This document shows positions 60,001-64,000 of a stretch of 64,000 bases of DNA, piece by piece. The position numbers were made by a program, and so were the translations under genes. Source of the DNA: Caprimulgus europaeus (lineage: Eukaryota > Chordata > Aves > Caprimulgiformes > Caprimulgidae); assembly GCA_907165065.1 (NCBI GenBank), contig OU015538.1, positions 18,181,165-18,245,164 of the forward strand, in the 5' to 3' direction. The notes under the pieces are model-generated. The model was not told where the DNA came from and searched no databases. It saw only the letters and a list, made by a program, of their open reading frames with translations. The stretch's first letter is position 1; every line of letters starts with the position of its first letter.

Positions 60001-63000
60001 AAAATATTACTGTATTATTATTTCAAGTAAAAAATATCCAAAGGAATAAGAAACAGGAATATACAGCCTCTGTGAACTGTATGGCCTGGCCAGAAGATGA
60101 AGTCAGTCTTACAAAAGACCTCTGAAAAGTGTATTTTGTAGTATATTGCAAATTTTCATAATCTCATTAGCAGGGGTCTGTGAGAAAGGGTGGCCCAGCA
60201 AGTACAGAACTATCTTAAGGCTTGTGATTGCCACTTCTAGATCTTTTCTCAGAAACAAGTTTGTGTGTGAAATTGGAAAGTGACTTATTCTCATTGTACC
60301 TCAGTCCTGTGTATCTGGAATAGGGCTAATAGAGTTTTTATGTCTCACAATGAAGATAAATTATAAATGATTGTGAGGTGCTCAGATTCTACAGTAAATG
60401 TGTGTGAAGTGTGAAATATACCCAGGCAGGGATAGCTAAGGTTATTTTAATAATATCAATCTAGGAGCCTTCACTATCAAAGCAGGCTGAAGCTGCATAA
60501 AATAATTGTGCTGATGCATGACTGATTGCTATTGTTTCGATTATCTAGTGCCTTACATTGCCAAGACATTTACATGAGTTTTATTTGTCCAGAAGAACAG
60601 TTGAACTGAATTATGACCGGCTGGGTTGTTCATGATTTTTGCAAACATTAAAAAAATTAAACTTTTTTTGCTGCTTTTTGAGTTTAAGCACAATTGAAAG
60701 GAAGAATACTTATTTTTATAGATATATAAAAAAAGATTGTGACATTTTAAACAATAGAGAAAGGTTTCTCAATAAAGCCTTTCTAAGGAGCTCCAGGGAT
60801 CCAGGAATTACATGTTATCTTATTGAATGGTGCAGGTCCTGCATACATTGTTCAAGACAGAATTTCCTTCCTCTACCTCCCCTGGAGCGGATGGTTTCAG
60901 TGTTTTCTTTCTTTGTTTTCTTGTGGATTTATTATTATTATTTCACTCAGCTGTCAAGGCTTTGCTTGTGTGGAAATTGGAACTTGCCCTTTTTCTTTTA
61001 ATCAGGCTTTTTTTTTTCTTTTTCACTTTAAAAGGCAAGAACAAACCAAACTAAATGTGACCTCAGAAAAATGCTGCTGTTCCTAATAGAGAATTATGAA
61101 GTTTATTCTTATATGATTTCTACAAACCAAAAATTTCATGCTAGTGTGACTCACTTTCAGCATCCATGGAGTTAAATCATGAAACCAAGCAGAAATGGAA
61201 GGAGGGCATGCAGAAGAAACTGTGAAAGTGTAAATGGTAGATGGGAGCTCAATTCCCTTGGAAAGTGCTTCCCATATCTCACCCAATATCTTTTATTTTT
61301 TAGTACCATGTTTGATAGAGTCAATAGAAAACAGCCATGTGAATAACAAAGATACACTGGGAGTGAAAGGTGGCACGAGCAGGGCTGTGAGGTATTCGCA
61401 TCCTTTGAAGCTCAAGGTTTCATTTTCTGCTGTCAGTGTGGCAAATCTACTGATCACTCTGCAGGGATGTATGCATCGTGTCTGAGGAGTGTGTCAGGTG
61501 TCTTGGATGATCAGTCCTGCTGTCTCCAGCAGGCAGCCTGGTGGGTTTTGAAATCTCAAGAATGGTAATTGGGGTCCCCTTTTATTTATAAATTACTTAA
61601 TCAGAAGAAAGCTCAGTGCAATGACATTTAGTGCCCATTGTAAACATTCATGTGAAAAACAAGACCTGGTGTTAGACAAGTTGCTGGTCTATGCCATCCA
61701 TTCGGTCTTTTACTTCTGATACCCGTGGAATACTGTAGAATTCTATATAAAATATTACATATGATACTTAAATCAGGTATCAGAGGACACTTGGTGTTTC
61801 TAAATCCCAGCAAATTAATTCACCTCGTCATCCCTTTTGGGCAGAAATGCAGGAAGTTGTATTTAAGTAGATTTTAAAATAGCAGAGGTATTTTTCTTCA
61901 TATTATTGCCTTCCACTGTGTGTCAGATATGACAAAGAGAGAAACATGTTGTCTGTTTGTGGATATGGCAGTAAATGTGAACAAATCCAGATAACTTCCA
62001 AACTGACAAGTAGGATAGACAAGTGTCAAAACCTAATACACATTAGACTAGCAGGAAAATGGCATATTCTGCTCATTTCTACATCACAGATTTTACTATT
62101 TTCTTAGTTATTAGGAAAGCATCAGGTATATTTGGGGGTTTTGACAGAAAAATTTAAAACAGATGGATGGATTAAATTTGTCAAATGAAATACTACCATT
62201 TTCATTTGCTGCTATTCAGCCCATGAGAAGGGCAAGGTGAATTTATTTTGCTTTTTCTATGAGGAAGGAAATTAAAGGGTAAGGCAGAGGTTATTTAATT
62301 AGCTGCATAATTCTTAGTAATAAAACAATCCAATGCTAAACAAGATAGCACAAAAAGGTGCTATGTCTTGAGAACAATCCAAATGAAAAATTAACATTTT
62401 TTAATGCTTGAAAATATATAACAGCTGTTGAAAGTAACACAGTTACTTTACTTTATAGTCTAGTTATGAAATATTATGGTATTGCCTTTCCAAAATTAAT
62501 GTAAATGATTGTCGAAGTAGTAGTATATTTTTAATCACACACACACAATAAAGTGTACCTTTCAACTCAGGAATTACCCTTATTTGTGTTTAGTCTTTGA
62601 TTTTTCCAGTTAAGCCATAGAGACTTTGTTATGTCACCGTTCCACAAACCTTGCTACCTTCTAAGAAGGTCTCAAATTTTCAGCTGCCTTCAGTTAATGT
62701 TGGAGTATGTTCCAAAGCTAAAAACCAACTGGTTCTTGAAACCCTGAGAATAGTTTTTTAACAAAATTCTGCTATTCTCTTTTGGTATTTCTGAGGCAGC
62801 TTTGTAAGGAAACATGCAAATCACTCAAATGTATGCTTCATTTTTTTGTAATTTTTACGTAAAATATTTTTCCTTTCCATATGCCACCTGGAAATGATTA
62901 CTAAGCTTTCAGTCAAAAATGTGAGTGTTTTCCATCAAATTCAGGTTTTTTCCTTAAAATGATTAGGTTTTCCCACTGATCTGATAGCAATTTGTACACC

Positions 63001-64000
63001 CAGGTTCCAAACAGACCTTTTCCCATATTAGTGTGTTATGCAGCATTCGATTGTTTTCTGTGATTATTTAAAGCAATTTGTTGAAATCACAGAAATGTGA
63101 TGATAACACTTTGTAAACTTACTTGCAAAACAAAGTATGTTTTGCATTTGATAGGATTGAACACATGAAGCTTTTAAAAAAGATGCTGGCTTAGTTTTGA
63201 TTGTGAAATGTCTTTTTCATGGGTACTCACTTAAGTAACCTGTAGAATGTAAAATGGATTTTGCAAGTAAAATGAAGTAAATCAAGAGACTAGCTCAGAA
63301 CTGTATTCATTCATATAGGGTTTGAATAGTGTTTGTTTGAGAAATCCTCAGCTGTAGATTGAATGTTTGTTTCTTTATGGATTACCATTTAGTTTAGATA
63401 GTCATATAATTTAAATTAAATTTTGTGATACAGTCATCTGTATTCACAAAGAAGAAGGCCTGCAAGCCAGACTAAGAATATCAGGCCACAGGATTTTGTG
63501 CTAGGACTGACAAAGAAAGCACTTAACACACCACTCTAGCAAAACACATTCAGAGAGCACATTCACAGATTCCCCCAAGGTTATCTCTGTTTACAGGCAT
63601 CAGAGAACAATGCAGCCTTTTAAAAAAATATATCTATGATTACTTTTATTGCAAAAAATTAAAGATTATGAATTTGAAAGAAAAGAATTAAGCTTATTAT
63701 ATGCTATGACAAATCCTTTCATTTCCATTTACCCATTAGGAGGGTACATAGAAGCAGTCACTAAAATTAAAGCTAATAAAAGTAATAAAATACTGAACTT
63801 TTGCATGACTTATTGAAAAGCTTTCATCAAAGAGAACATCATAACCATATATGTAAAATAGATCTCAGAAAGCAAATTGGTACATTAGGTGATTATTTAT
63901 GAAACATGTGAAGCGCTCTTATGCTTTTTTCCAACAGATTTGAATGTTTTTTAGCATTGCATGCTCTAGGCTTCTATAATATATTCTTACCACTCTTTTT
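57089..64000. other. Noncoding stretch to the window end
   Basis: About 6.9 kb with no supported gene or mobile element. The larger open frames, 136 codons at 59380-59790 and overlapping frames of 75-120 codons at 60639-61086 (T-rich, low-complexity translation), are unrecognised. Simple sequence includes a T-run at about 59049-59060, a short (CA)6 at 62536-62547 and T-rich tracts at 61011-61025. Confidence 0.6.
62536..62547 (+). repeat. Short (CA)6 microsatellite
   Basis: Six CA units. It is at the lower limit of what counts as a microsatellite. Confidence 0.8.

Noticed and set aside
60639-61086. Three overlapping plus-strand frames of 75-120 codons
   Set aside because: They are read from a T-rich region in all three frames, giving Phe/Leu-rich translations, the usual sign of low-complexity sequence rather than coding selection.
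1-64000. tRNA, snRNA or rRNA genes
   Set aside because: No A-box/B-box pair with a cloverleaf, no U6-like 5' end and no rRNA core sequence was seen on either strand by eye. A covariance-model scan would be needed to exclude degraded copies.
1-64000. Enrichment of POU octamers (ATGCAAAT) across the window
   Set aside because: About eight plus-strand copies were noted, against a few expected from base composition. They are scattered and the excess is not convincing without a proper background model.
1-64000. CRISPR arrays, operons or other prokaryotic systems
   Set aside because: No regularly spaced repeats and no dense coding. The base composition and CR1/ERVL repeats are those of a bird genome.

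Overview
The window looks like an AT-rich, gene-poor stretch of a bird genome (a gene desert or the inside of a very large intron). The bird assignment rests on two kinds of repeat. One is a CR1 LINE 3' end at about 51,990-52,312, whose conceptual translation carries the C-terminal pattern of CR1 ORF2. The other is the 3' part of an LTR at about 6,536-6,836 with the features of avian ERVL-type LTRs (ATTAAA signal, then an end in GGGGTTAAACTACAACA). No protein-coding gene, rRNA, tRNA or CRISPR array could be supported. Every open frame of 60-146 codons is short and isolated, lacks a recognisable family, and is as expected by chance in sequence this AT-rich; the one exception is the frame inside the CR1 fragment. 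No prokaryotic gene organisation is present.

Layout. From 1 to 3,240 the sequence is unremarkable apart from a cluster of G-runs near 2,681-2,727. At about 3,240-3,965 lies a badly decayed LINE of the CR1/L3 superfamily in minus orientation. At 6,105-6,535 a 431-bp segment occurs that is repeated at 9,220-9,650 (same orientation, 6 mismatches, no indels). The first copy stops exactly where the truncated LTR begins. Between about 14,400 and 16,900, and again at 21,190-21,830, 30,400-30,830, 35,220-35,560, 39,290-39,480, 41,700-41,830 and 44,230-44,520, there are blocks rich in homeodomain-, forkhead- and POU-like words and in short palindromes. These look like conserved noncoding (enhancer) DNA, but conservation cannot be measured here. 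Two patches differ in composition: a CpG-containing patch at 20,440-20,700 and a purine-rich, higher-GC patch at 22,620-23,100. The second half is mostly featureless, with simple repeats and the CR1 copy at 52 kb.

There is no gene set acting together. If the window has a function it is most likely regulatory, or it is intronic sequence of a gene whose exons lie outside. The items most worth a second look are the recent duplication abutting the LTR, the possible microexon at 16,949-16,967, the forkhead and homeodomain palindromes, and the 22.6-23.1 kb patch. I did not find convincing evidence of a new biological system.
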